In this document: one piece after another, positions 35,735 to 45,305 of the stretch
Layout of the letters: each line of letters starts with the position of its first letter
How positions within the stretch are numbered: the stretch's first letter is position 1
DNA from: Blasia pusilla
Taxonomy: Eukaryota > Marchantiophyta > Marchantiopsida > Blasiales
Reading direction: 5' to 3'
DNA length: 64,000 bases
NCBI GenBank assembly: GCA_050084515.1
Contig: CM114272.1
Span: forward strand, 37,882,001 to 37,946,000
Made by a program: the position numbers and the translations under genes
The notes under the pieces: model-generated
Databases searched by the model: none
The model's input: the letters and a program-made list of their open reading frames with translations, nothing else
What the model was told of the DNA's origin: nothing

Positions 35735-37699
35735 TAATGTGTCCGAAGGGAATGTTACCCATCACTCGATCCAGGAATGCAACCAAGTGAGGAAAGTGCT
35801 TACAACTCACCCGTCACAATACAAGGGATTCCTAGGAGAGGAGTTGGTGGAAGAGATGCTCGCAAAAAGAGCCCAAATAAAAAAGAAGACATGGGCCAAC
35901 ACATTCATTTCCCAAGATGCACTTGTTACAATACTCTGCTGGTCAAAAATCCAGGCGGAAAAAAGAAGCGCGACACTTGAGCTCCAACAAAGAGGGAATG
36001 TTTCGGCTTCTGAGAGAGCCAAGTTCATTCAAGCTCCAGTGTCGGCGTCCACTCGTTACCTTGCGAGAGCAAAATGCAGCGGTACATCGCCGTCCTAAAC
36101 CCCAAGCTCGGGCCAGACTTCTACAAAGAGTTGAAGGCCATTCTCAAGAGGCACCAAAAGAGGGGCGAGGATCCCCAAGCATGCGATGTAGAGAAGGCGT
36201 CATTGGATCGAGTTCACCGGTTGGGCCTTTCAGGGATTTCCGAATTCAAGCGGATCAGACTGATGAAGTCTAGAGGGAATGGAGGCAGAGAAAAAATTGG
36301 TACACCGTCTCCCGGGGGTTTTGGACCCAGTCATCTCCCAGTGGCTGCGAGAGTGGTCCTTTTGGGATGCCTTGCGCTTGCTGGGAAAGTCCATGATTGA
36401 ATGCCTTCAAGCTGACCTGCAGAGAATTCAGCCGGTTCCCGAGGAGGCTAGTCTCGAATCGGCGGAGGAGTTCGTGTTGTGGTTAAATGACATCTGGGAT
36501 AAGCCGACAAAGAACCTCGGGTTCAAGAACCAGATTTTGCCATATGGGGGTGTCGACGAGGAGATTGGCGACCCGAAGAAAGGGGACTTCGCCAAAAAGA
36601 AGAAGGAGCTTCAAGATCAAGCTTCCGATTCATCCCGCCATCGAGCTGCACAGAGGATGGTGTTCAGGTTCTTGACCTCCTGTGTGAACGCAGGAACATG
36701 GAGGAAGTTTCTAGTTGCGCCCAATCTTTGGGCTGATACTCCGGATGGTGAAGGATTCTCCATGTACGACATGGACATGGCCCTCGAGATGAGCCCTTGA
36801 GAAGTGCTCAACTGTCCAATCTGGTTGTACTTCAACAACCCCGATGAGCTCATTGAGCTAGCAATGCGAGACTTGTATCATGCACTAGCTGCTGGCAAGG
36901 AGGACATCCCAAATATCTTCAAGACCAAGGAGCACTTTGAAGGAGATGCCGAGGCACAAGCGACTGAGGCAGCGGAGATTTTGTCAAAGACAGTCACGGC
37001 AAAAGACAAGTCAACTGCGGGGTTGAAAGCCAAGGTAAAGGCCCCCAAACCGTCCAAAGTAGGATCATCAAGACAAGAAGGACAGAGACGGGAGGCCCCA
37101 AAATTGAATCCAGTGGATTCCGATGTCACGGAGACCTAAACAAGCAGATACCCCACATGCGAAAAGCGAAATTCCTCTGAGAGGGGGGCCAAAATGTTGT
37201 CTATACTCCCTCATAGTTGGGGAAGCACAGGGATTTAGCAACAAAAAACACCATTCTGCTGCATCAGACATCGCTGCTGGAAGAACTGGAGAAGTTCTCA
37301 GCACAAGAGTCTACGCATGCCTTGGAGAAGATGACACTGTTGGGACGTAAGCTTCTACGAAGTGGCCATGCCCCATGGACCGTCAATGGGGTCCATGAGG
37401 AGGTTGCAGTTGACCTCCTCATTGTTGATCTACCATCGAGGCTCAAATTATGGGCGGAAAATCCACGCGACACAGTCTTGGAATGGAACACTCCATTCAT
37501 ATATGACCAGATCACGATGATGTTCTCCTTTTCCAACGCATATCTTAGTGACACCGTATGTTTCCTGGTTCTCACCAAAGGAAGCAAGGATGAGCTCTTC
37601 AACTTGCAGTGCATGAAGCGATCATTGACGTGGCAAACCGTGCAATCTTGGGTAGTGAAGAATGACCACCCACTAAGGTTGGCTTCAAACCAAATCTTG
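35735..37699 (+). pseudogene. ParB-methyltransferase gene, exon 4 (methyltransferase motif IV, broken)
   Basis: The exon begins near 35735 (SEGNVTHHSIQECNQVRKV); the acceptor looks mutated (gcaa). A long helical region without a known domain follows (35800-37110: KTWANTFISQDALVTILCW, SQWLREWSFWDALRLLGK, RAAQRMVFRFLTSC). It is read in several frames with stops at 36798 and 37137. Near 37390-37610 lies a Rossmann-like methyltransferase part: EVAVDLLIVDLPSRLKLW, with DLPS in the position of the catalytic DPPY/DPPW motif IV, then a strand FLVLTKGS. The donor gtaagt follows LASNQIL at 37700. N4/N6 DNA methyltransferases of this permuted order modify adenine N6 or cytosine N4; the target here is unknown. 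Confidence 0.55.
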
Positions 37700-37743
37700 G
37701 TAAGTTCGATAACTTAAATCCGCAATTGTTTTTGTTCTTTCCT

Positions 37744-38337
37744 ACAAACCGTCGAACTCCAACGAGATGCACAACCCATCCCAGAAAGGGAGTGTGTCTT
37801 GCAACCCGTCGGACTCCGACGGTTGCAAAACACACGCCAGAGTGTGAGTGGGTCCTCCCATCCGTCGAACTCCGACGGGTTGCAAAACCCAGCCCACAAA
37901 GGGAGTGTGTCTTGCAAACCGTCGGACTTCAATGGGTTGCAAACTACATGTCGGAGTGTGAGTGGGCCCTGCATCCCGTCCGACTCTGATGGGTTGCAAA
38001 ACCCAGCCCAGAAAGGGAGTGTTTCCTGCAACCCGTCAGACTCCAACGGTTTGCAAAACACACGCCAAAGAGTGAGTGGGTCTTGCTACCCGTCGGACTC
38101 CGACGGGTTGTAGCACCCATCCTAACAGGTCTTGCCGCAACCCTTGCAACCCGTTGATCTCCGACGGGTTGCAGCAACCACTCGTTGGGTTCTGGGGTGC
38201 CGAGCAACCCGTGAGATTTGGACGGGTTGCACTTTGGGCATCCACGGTTGATGGGCAAAGCGTTTGAATGCTGAGAGACCCCTGAAAGAAAATTGCGTCG
38301 GTGACATATTTCATTTGCAACCCATCAGATTCCATCT
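37744..38337. repeat. Palindromic interspaced array 4, nine units plus a half unit (intronic)
   Basis: Units start at 37744, 37801, 37857, 37914, 37971, 38028, 38085, 38146 and 38204, with a half unit at 38317. Spacing is 57, 56, 57, 57, 57, 57, 61 and 58. Spacers alternate between two types (acccagcccagaaagggagt and acacgccagagtgtgagtgg), making a 114-base dimer. The array fills the intron between exons 4 and 5. Confidence 0.95.
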
Positions 38338-38402
38338 TATGCTCTTGGAAGACCTCTTCCTCCTATCGATTCTAAGCTTATTTTTACGGGTGTTTTTTGC
38401 AG

Positions 38403-39189
38403 ATTGAATACTCCTACGTATATTTTTTTGTCAGACCGGAGCACAAGTTCAAGGTTTTTGAGGTAAAGGATCATGTTGATCCAGGTTCACATGGATACAC
38501 TTTGAATAGCATGTCAAATTCACCCCCTGGAATCGTGGTCAAGGAAGGGGTTTCGTGCTTGGAGGGAGGGAAAAATCCCCCACACTCTCTAGACCCTAAT
38601 GGAGCTGTGTTCGAGGCCAGGTGATTTGGTTCTAGATTTGGTCGGTCTTTCTATTTGGCAGAGTGGGCGAAACATTCTATGCCTTGAGGCGAGGAACAAC
38701 TTGTTTGCACTTTTCCGGGAGGAAAAGTCAGACTATGAGAGGATGATTGGCGTTTACAAGTCGCTTGGACTAGAGCCTGCACTAGAGCTACTGGTTGTGA
38801 CGCCATCCTCACTACCAATTATCCCAAACCCTCACTCGTCATCATCCGACTGCTCCTCCTGGAGCCACTGGTTGTGACGCCATCCTCACTCAAGTCGGAT
38901 GATGACAAGTGAGTGTTGGTGCCTTGGATTTGAAGCGTTTGGAGTTGAGATATGGTTGTTCCCGGGAAGGACCAAATATTGATTTTGATGGGTTTCCGTT
39001 TGTAGAAGCTTCAAAATCAGTTGTTGGTACAGGCGTTGGGACTCATCAGGGATCACATGGGACAGATACAGGGTTTCTAAGGGGACAAGGCTCTCGAATC
39101 CTCCCTCCTTCTCAATTCCAATCTACAACCGTGTAGAGGAGTTGTTGACTAGCCCTGAGAAGTCTATTGTAAAGGAACCGGAATTGTAA
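38403..39189 (+). pseudogene. ParB-methyltransferase gene, exon 5 (methyltransferase motif I and end)
   Basis: The acceptor tttttttgcag ends at 38402 and the exon opens IEYSYVYFFVRPEHKFKVFE. It continues to SLDPNGAVFEA; after a frameshift comes PGDLVLDLVGLSIWQSGRNI and CLEARNNLFALFREEKSDYE. PGDLVLDLxG resembles the SAM-binding motif of N4/N6 DNA methyltransferases, located C-terminal to motif IV, as in beta/Mod-type enzymes. The second Gly of the usual GGSG is replaced. After further frame changes the gene appears to end with RVEELLTSPEKSIVKEPEL and TAA at 39187-39189. A 23-base duplication at 38791-38890 lies within it. Confidence 0.55.
38791..38890. repeat. Direct duplication, 23 bases, 77-base period
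   Basis: ctggttgtgacgccatcctc with act is present at 38791-38813 and again at 38868-38890. It lies in the last exon and may have added codons or disrupted the frame. Confidence 0.85.
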
Positions 39190-39270
39190 TGCACTCAATT
39201 CTCTTCACGCTTATGGTCTGATATTATATTCGATCACAATTTGATATTGGCGTGAGGCTTTTCTACTTTT

Positions 39271-39486
39271 GCAATCCGTCAAAAACTCACGGGTTGCCTC
39301 ATGTCTCCTCACATTTCAATTTTTCCTGCTTTGAAGCAACGAGTCGGAGACCAATGGGATGCAAGATAACCTAGATGAGAGACATCAATCTTGCAACCCG
39401 TCAGATTCTGACTGGTAGCAAGAGTTGCAAACTGTCGGTTGGTGCCACCGGGTTGCAAGGGGTTCAACCTGTTGGATTCCGACATT
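39271..39486. repeat. Palindromic interspaced array 5, four or five degenerate units
   Basis: Imperfect units at 39271-39297, 39336-39362, 39393-39419 and 39426-39456, and a half unit at 39464-39486. They share GCAACCCGTC-type arms but are more diverged than arrays 3 and 4. They lie just downstream of the gene end at 39189. Confidence 0.75.
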
Positions 39487-39531
39487 AAGAGTCTGAGTGA
39501 ATGGACAAGGGTGCATCAGTTCCTCTTCACT

Positions 39532-39564
39532 CTCTTCCTCTCTTCCTCTCCTCTTATGCACCTC
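39532..39564 (-). repeat. Right inverted repeat of the 25-kb insert
   Basis: ctcttcctctcttcctctcc followed by tcttatgcacctc is nearly the reverse complement of 14984-15017. It ends about 265 bases before gag of B1 resumes. Confidence 0.5.
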
Positions 39565-39830
39565 TCAGAACACCACTGCAAACATCCTTCCATCACTCTC
39601 CATATGAGCCCAATTTGAATCACATTGCCTGTCTAAGCCAACTCTACAGCTCTACAATTCCTCTTCACTCCGATCACATTTTTCTTCTCTATGAATACAT
39701 TTCTCAGTGGCTGAGAGAATGGTGAAGCCAATTTATCAAATGCACAGCAGTCGATAGTATACTTCATATACCCATTCATGAGACAACATCATCCAATGTT
39801 GTCATGAAAGAGTTCGGCTACCATTGGTGA
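39565..39830. other. Unassigned sequence between right inverted repeat and resumed B1
   Basis: No gene is seen. It includes a short phrase ISQWLREW (near 39697-39720), the same as in exon 4 of the ParB-methyltransferase gene (near 36335), so a duplicated piece of that gene may lie here. Family B gag resumes at about 39831. Confidence 0.4.
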
Positions 39831-40217
39831 TCTTCAGTTGAGATTGACCCACCAGAGGGGATCGATGGGCTGCAAGCTAGGGTCCCACAGTCGTTCACCT
39901 TGTCAGAGGCACTTCATACACCATCGATGGTGCCTCGACGACCAATGGCGCCTACAGGTCAGGAAGGTGCATTGACGTCACGAGGAGTTGGAGTCGCAGT
40001 TCCTATGTTGGCTTGGTTGGAGCCAGTGTCAACCAAAGTGTTGGAGGTGGCCACCAGGGTGAGCCAAGCTCCGTTATTTTCCGCCATTGAGTTGGCAACG
40101 TTGGGAGTTGGACCAGTTGAGGTCTTCCGGCTGGCCGCCACATTGTGTGAGCATGGAGAGGTGACTGCCTCTCGTTCAGAGGTAGTTGAGGAGGTGGTGG
40201 ACTTGCCCTCGAAGTAG
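39831..40217 (+). pseudogene. B1 gag C-terminal part / pre-protease region
   Basis: It aligns with R5 50347-50745 (VEIDPP, SQSFTL, ALTSRGVG, VSQAPLFSAIELATLGVGP). The function of this segment is unknown; in all copies it lies between the nucleocapsid knuckles and the protease. It ends in a stop at 40215-40217. Confidence 0.6.
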
Positions 40218-40377
40218 GTGCTCGGGATATCCCCCATTGAGTCATGGCATGCGGCGGCGGCAAAGTTGGTAGATATGCCAGCTCGACCGGCCATAGAGAG
40301 GGCCATGGTGACACCTGGCGTGGTGATATTGGATAACCAAGCTGGAGTATTTTGCTTGGTTAGTCCAACAAGGATAG

Positions 40378-40800
40378 TGTACCACTCGCAGCGCGTCTTA
40401 CTTGATTCGGGAGCATAGCCCTTGATGTTAGGGAAGGCGGCGTGTTTAGCGTTGGGGTAACAGAAGGCCAACATTGAGCCTTGTCCCTTCAAGATACAAA
40501 CCGCGACTGGGGGCGTGTCACCCACACAGTATATGACTCAACAAGAGATAGCTGCCAGAGTCCACCCAGAGCATGCGACGGATAGTGCTATGATGCGCAC
40601 ACGTGCGATTACGACACCAGTTGAGTTGTACGATGTATTGGTGGGGAGTAAAGTGTTATATATCCCCTAAGATTCATCCTTGACTTATGGGAGGAGACCA
40701 TTGCTTATCGGCCAGAATAGCGGTCAGGTGATAGGCGGATGAGTCAGTTACCCGTGCAGGCTGCAAGACGAGGTGGCTGACCACGAGACGAGTCTGTGAA
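40378..40800 (+). pseudogene. B1 aspartic protease (broken)
   Basis: VYHSQRVLLDSGA with the catalytic DSGA is intact at about 40380-40418, then a stop. It continues in other frames with FKIQTATGGVS, a region with VELYDVLVGS near 40620-40650 and a broken end. The family is retropepsin, one domain per monomer. It would cut the gag-pol polyprotein. Confidence 0.6.
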
Positions 40801-41049
40801 CACGTTGGAACTTTCACAAGTAGTGTTAGCTGGCGAGGAGAGTTGTTGGAGGGGAACGCACATGCGGAGGATGTCCACAAAGAGAGAGGCCATGGCGGGT
40901 GTCTCTTCCCATGTTGGCGAGACCTCTTCACCATTGTGGGATACGACTCAAGAGCTACAGAGGAGTGCCAACGACCTCGTGAGGTAGGCGTCGAGTCATG
41001 CCTTTATCCCAGAGCAGTGAGATTCAGGTGGCGAGCGGGCTCTTGGAGT

Positions 41050-42050
41050 GGAGACATTGACTCCGCTAGATACCACACCCGTTGTGTGGTAGTGTCCAAA
41101 GGAGGGTGTCAGGGTGTTAGATCTCTTTGGAGAGATTAGCACCAGATTGAAAACAATCCTAGAGGCAGGCATACGGGTGCATCAGTACCTTTATGTGGAG
41201 AGAGATGAGACCGTGCGACGCGTATCATTACGTCACATGGCGAGATTGGTCCAGAGGTATCCAGAGTTATTTCCGGTATCTACAGTACGGAGATATCAGC
41301 ATACACTACCCACCCACATCTCTTTGGTGGGGGCGCAAGATCTAGATAAAGTTGGCACCATTCGTTTGTTGATTTCTGGATGGCAATGTCATGGTCATTC
41401 ATCAATTGTTCGAGGGTTTGGATTGCAGGATCCAAGGTCATGGATATTTTGGGAGATGCCACGAGTAGTGCGACACTTGCAGGAGCGTTAGACATGTTCT
41501 CCGCCGTACATTTTGGAGAACGTGCCGTTTTTGGGAGACACTTGTGCACGTGTGATGACAGTATGCATCGGGTGAGGTCCTGATTAGGACCTGCTGTGTT
41601 GTTAGATGCACAAAGAGTTGGATCACGTGCCCACCATCCACGGCTCTGGTGGACGAACCTGATACCATAAGAGGTATTGAGTCGAGCATACAATGGAGTT
41701 CAAAGAGCACCACATCTCACACTGGATGCTATTTCAGGCTTAGGGTGTCGATCTCAAGTGGTGACTCGGGATGACAGACCACCGTTGGCAATAGCCAATA
41801 GGGTGGGGGAGTTGAGGGCAGCCTTACCTACGTTGGTGAGCTTCCCAACATCCCATGCCTTTTGTCAGGGAGGGCCAAGCATGATTTGGGATGAGGTGAT
41901 CGGAGCATTGGAGGAGCCTATGGGAGATGAGCGCAAGCGCACCACGGGATTGGCTATGGGTACTACAACGGTGCGAGGTATGCCAGAGGCATCACGAAGA
42001 CATGTGTTGGGGTAGGCAATGGACCTCAACTATCTCAGATGGATAGTCAG
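41050..42050 (+). pseudogene. B1 DNMT3-like cytosine-5 DNA methyltransferase (broken)
   Basis: Motif I reads DLFGEISTRLKTIL (from 41117), with two changes of Gly to Glu and Gly to Arg. The catalytic motif IV reads GWQCHGHSS, so Cys (codon 41387-41389) is kept, but the Pro and Gln around it are replaced. Motif VI LENVPFLGD (from about 41512) lies in another frame after a stop. HPRLWWTNL near 41640-41665 and the C-terminal DNMT3-like part (RKRTTGLAMG, SRRHVLG, 41930-42010) follow. The motif order I, IV, VI, VIII, IX/X is that of DNMT3, not the permuted DRM type. The domain sits between protease and RT. It is probably inactive. Confidence 0.75.
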
Positions 42051-42099
42051 CCTAGTTATGGCTGAGTAGAGATGGATGCGAGTATCATCCATGCCATCA

Positions 42100-43157
42100 C
42101 GTCCATCAGTTAGAGCATTGCCTATATGGCATTGGCTAGGGGTGGGACGAAGAGAGATATGCAGCCATGGACTTCTTGGGACGTCGTTCACACGGAGACT
42201 AGGAAGGCGGCCAGAGCACCACATGCTCAGTTTTTGGATGTGGAGCATGGTGTAGGAGGTCAAATTGGAGTGGTTGTCGTGGAGGTGGCTAGGGTTGCTA
42301 CATAGCAACCAAAGTCGGAGGTTGCGTCCTCTCCGAGTAAGGTCATAATGGAGACTTACGAGCCTGTAATAGGTCTCAAGTTGATAGGAGGAGAGCGACG
42401 GCAAGTTCATAGGTTTTTGAGAGGGCATGTCAATTATTTTGCCTTCAATATGAGAGACTTGGGTATGCTGAAGGGTCTCAGGATACGGATTGAGTTGGCT
42501 AGAGATACGCCAATCTTTCGTCGACCCTAGAGGTATTCGGATATGGAGCGAGCTTTGATTCAAAGCAGGAGTCGAGACTTGTTAGAGGCACGACTTGTAG
42601 AGTTATCGCATGGGGAGTATGAATCTGCCACAATCATGTCGAAAAAGAAGGATATATATGGCAATTGGACGGATAGGAGGATGTGCGAGAATTACCGACC
42701 TATCTACTGATAGACGAAGTCCGATCGATATGCCATGCCTTCTCCTAAGGAGATCTTTGATGCGGTAGGGCATGCAAAGATCTTCAGTATTTAAGATCTC
42801 CGTGTTGGCTATCATCAGCTTCCTATGAGGTTGGAGGACAAGGAGAAGACAACATTTTGGGGGATAGATTGGTTTGGGAGAGATTGTTTGTATCAATGGC
42901 GGTTCTTACCATTTGGGTTGAAGAACGCGCTTGCGGAGTTTTAGAGAGTGATGGATAGGATTCTGGCTAACTTGGATTTTGGACGGTGTTACATAGATGA
43001 TATTCTTATCTTCAGTTCCACGATTGAGGAGCATGAGAAACACCTAGAGGAGATGTTTCGACGATTGTTACATGGACTGAAGTTACATCCAGGCAAGTGC
43101 AGATTCTTTCAGGAGCAGATTGAGTACTTGGGACACACCATATATCCGAGTGGGTAA
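42100..43157 (+). pseudogene. B1 reverse transcriptase (broken)
   Basis: The linker at 42100-42340 is followed by RT from LIGGERRQVHRFLRG (42378). It has MRDLGMLKGLRIRIELARDT, KKDIYGNWTDRRM, NYRPI, WGIDWFGRD, FLPFGLKNA and the catalytic YIDD (about 42990-43001), then EYLGHTIYPSG. Several stops (for example near 42704 and 42797) interrupt it. About 200 bases, equivalent to the RT-RNase H hinge, are missing after 43157. Confidence 0.8.
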
Positions 43158-43189
43158 GGTGTTCATATAGATGTTCAATAGACCCATTT

Positions 43190-43768
43190 TTTATGTCCTC
43201 ACCCATTTTACAGAGACCGATAAGGGGTCGCCCATTCCACTTACATATGTATTGGAGCATGTTGGGTCTAGGAGCAATGCTTACTCAGAGGGATGACGAG
43301 GAGAGGGAGTTCGTTGTGGCTTACACAAGCCAATTGAACAACATTGCAAAGGTGAAGTACAACTCCTACAAGGGAGAGTACTTGGCTACAGTGTGGGCCG
43401 TGGCACATTTAAGGTGTTATCTATTGGGCAATCCTTTCACACTTATTACCGATCATCAGCCGTTGAGGTGGTTGATGGCGTCCGACAAGTTTATGGGAAA
43501 GCTTGCCAAGTGGGCTCTATTACTCCAGGAGTATGAGTTTGAGGTGGTTCATAGGCCAGGTCAGCTGAACCAGGATGCGGATGGGTTGAGTCGTAACCCA
43601 TGTCCAAGTCACAGAGACGACACAAGAGCTCGATGGCACGGGGAGAGTGATGAGGAGATGGTGCTCAGTTGGCGTGCATCTGTCTATCTTTGTTGGTTGA
43701 CTATGGCAAGTCAGCCGCAGGTGGTGACTCCAGTGGTGGGGTCAGATGATGAGTCTTTGGATCCGTAG
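43190..43768 (+). pseudogene. B1 RNase H
   Basis: One open frame of 191 residues (43193-43768). It carries WSMLGLGAMLTQRDDE, a region with FVVAYTSQLNN, KYNSYKGEYLATVWAV, FTLITDHQPLRWLM and the end HRPGQLNQDADGLSRNP. This is the Ty3-type RNase H (RT-associated) with YTS, E and TDH residues at the usual positions. Its upstream hinge is deleted, so it is not joined in frame to RT as read. Confidence 0.8.
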
Positions 43769-44810
43769 GTGAGTGAGGAGGCAAGAGGTGGTCATGACAA
43801 CTTGGAGGTTGTGGAGTTTGTGCGTACTGGCGACATAGCGAGCATGGTGAGTGCTAGGGAGCGAGATCGGATCCTACTGAGAGCCAGGAGGTTCAGGTGG
43901 GAGAGGACTCATATTTTGCGGGTATGGGTAGATGGTAGGATACGAGTGGTACCTCATCCTTCCCAGCAAGCATGTGTAGTGCGAGATGCCCATGAGAAGT
44001 TGGGGCATTTTGCAGTAAAGCGTACTTACAACTTACTCTAGGTTCAGTATTGGTGGCGGGGCATGCATATTAGGGTACAACAGTTTATGGCCAGATGTAT
44101 GGTATGTGACCGAGTATGAGCATCCTTCAATGCTTCCACTCCACAGTTATATCCTTTTCCGATTATGGGTTTAGGTTATCGGTGGAGCTTAGACTTCGCG
44201 GGACCTTTGCCATTGACGAGGCGTCATCATAGGTATGTGTTGGTCATGGTGAAGCATTTCTCCAAGTGGATAGAGTTGGTGGCACTATAGGACAAGGCAA
44301 GCAAGGGAACAACTTATGCGTTTCTAGATCGTGTGCTTAGTCACTTTGGTGCACCAGCAGAGGTGTTGACTGACCAGGGTACCGAGTTGAGGGGAGAGTT
44401 TCACGCCCGAGTTCACGCCTAGTGTGATCAGGCGCTGATAGATCACCGCACCACGTCCAAAGATCATCATGAGTCAGATGGGTTGGCAGAGAGAGTAGTA
44501 CACACTGTGAAGAGAGGATTGCACAAGTATGGCTTGCACCGGGGGTAGTTTAGGGAGTGGGACCTATAGTTACGATGGTTGGTTATGGGTTATCGCTTTA
44601 GTTGGCAGGCATCCTTGGCATTATTTTCACCGTACTTTTTGGTATTTGGAAGAAAGCCAAATTTACCTATAGCTATTCGGCATGACATGGTAGAGGTATT
44701 AGATCTTGATGATCCAGATGTGTGGGTACAAGCGTGTTCTCAGAGGGTGGAGGTTTTTTGTAGAGTTAGGCCCATGGCCTTTGAGAACTTAGCTATTGCT
44801 CAACATTGAG
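43769..44810 (+). pseudogene. B1 integrase (broken)
   Basis: The H2C2 zinc-binding region is present (HEKLGHFAVKRTYNLL, then ARCMVCDRV, near 43990-44116). It is followed by the DDE core: RWSLDFAGPLP (first Asp, near 44190), VLTDQGTE (second Asp, near 44370) and a SDGLAERVV region (catalytic Glu, near 44486). The remaining IN part runs to 44809 (DLDDPDVWVQACSQR). At least five stops break it. The integrase is of the gypsy type and would join the element to target DNA. Confidence 0.75.
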
Positions 44811-45236
44811 GTACGCTACCATTTGTGGAGGAGGTTATCATCCAGGGATTAGGAGGTTTCATCTTGGAGATAACGTGTATTTATAGCAGGCGGCACCCAC
44901 GATGCTAGATGTCCTTGCATGGCGTTGGATCCTACGTTTGCGCGAGGTATTACCGACCGGGGTCCTTATGTTGGAGGGACAGGATGGTATGTTTTGGAAG
45001 GATCATGTCCGCAACTGTGCGACATGTCACCTTTCGAACGTGGACAAGACAATGGATCCAAGCTTGGCATTGGTACCTGCAGGCTTGAGGTGTATGTTGT
45101 GCAGATCTGCAAGGGGTGCAACCACCATGTTTGTATGTGATGGTTGTTCTCAAGGATGGCATATGTCATGTCTAACCCCCCCTCTTGATTTACTTCCCAT
45201 AGGATGATGGATATATCCGAGATGTATATAAGGTAG
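44811..45236 (+). pseudogene. B1 integrase tail with C-terminal PHD finger (broken)
   Basis: WKDHVRNCATCHLSN (near 44995) is followed by a PHD-like finger at 45091-45230: CMLC, then VCDGCSQGWHMSCLTPPLD, then after a TGA stop WIYPRC. The final Cys pair is C4HC3 apart from one Cys changed to Tyr. PHD fingers bind histone H3 tails. Most gypsy integrases that read chromatin use a chromodomain instead. R4 carries the intact version. It sits directly upstream of the element's 3' terminal blocks. Confidence 0.65.
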
Positions 45237-45293
45237 TAGGTCATGTCATGGAGATGTGATATTTTCTATGGAGTTAGGGGGATCCAACTGCTA

Positions 45294-45305
45294 GCTAGAG
45301 GGGTG
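45294..45305 (+). promoter_or_regulatory. Candidate polypurine tract of B1
   Basis: tagaggggtg at about 45296-45305 lies immediately before terminal block B (45306). Its counterpart in R4 (minus strand) is gctaggggggcg. It is placed as a plus-strand primer should be, if the terminal repeat begins with block B. Confidence 0.45.

Larger units (their letters stand above)
14984..39564. mobile_element. Putative giant DNA transposon inside B1
   Basis: About 25 kb that is absent from sister element R5 separates two parts of B1 gag. Purine/pyrimidine-rich inverted repeats lie at or near its ends: 14984-15017 and 39532-39564 share 25 consecutive complementary bases and a further GAGGTGC/GCACCTC. Inside, in opposite directions, are a MULE-like transposase and a ParB/DNA-methyltransferase gene, with other transposons nested. 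The simplest reading is a large MULE-type element carrying cargo. It could instead be host DNA brought in by rearrangement. About 265 bases between the right repeat and resumed gag are unexplained. Confidence 0.4.

Noticed and set aside
34992-35737. Open frames over the palindrome arrays with repeated NPSDSDGLQ-like or QPVGLRRVA-like peptides
   Set aside because: They exist on both strands in several frames because the palindrome has few stop codons. The arrays sit between good splice signals, so they are intronic.
34904-38337. CRISPR array
   Set aside because: Palindromic repeats with regular spacers look CRISPR-like, but the genome is eukaryotic, repeats vary between units, spacers in array 4 alternate between two types, and there are no cas genes.
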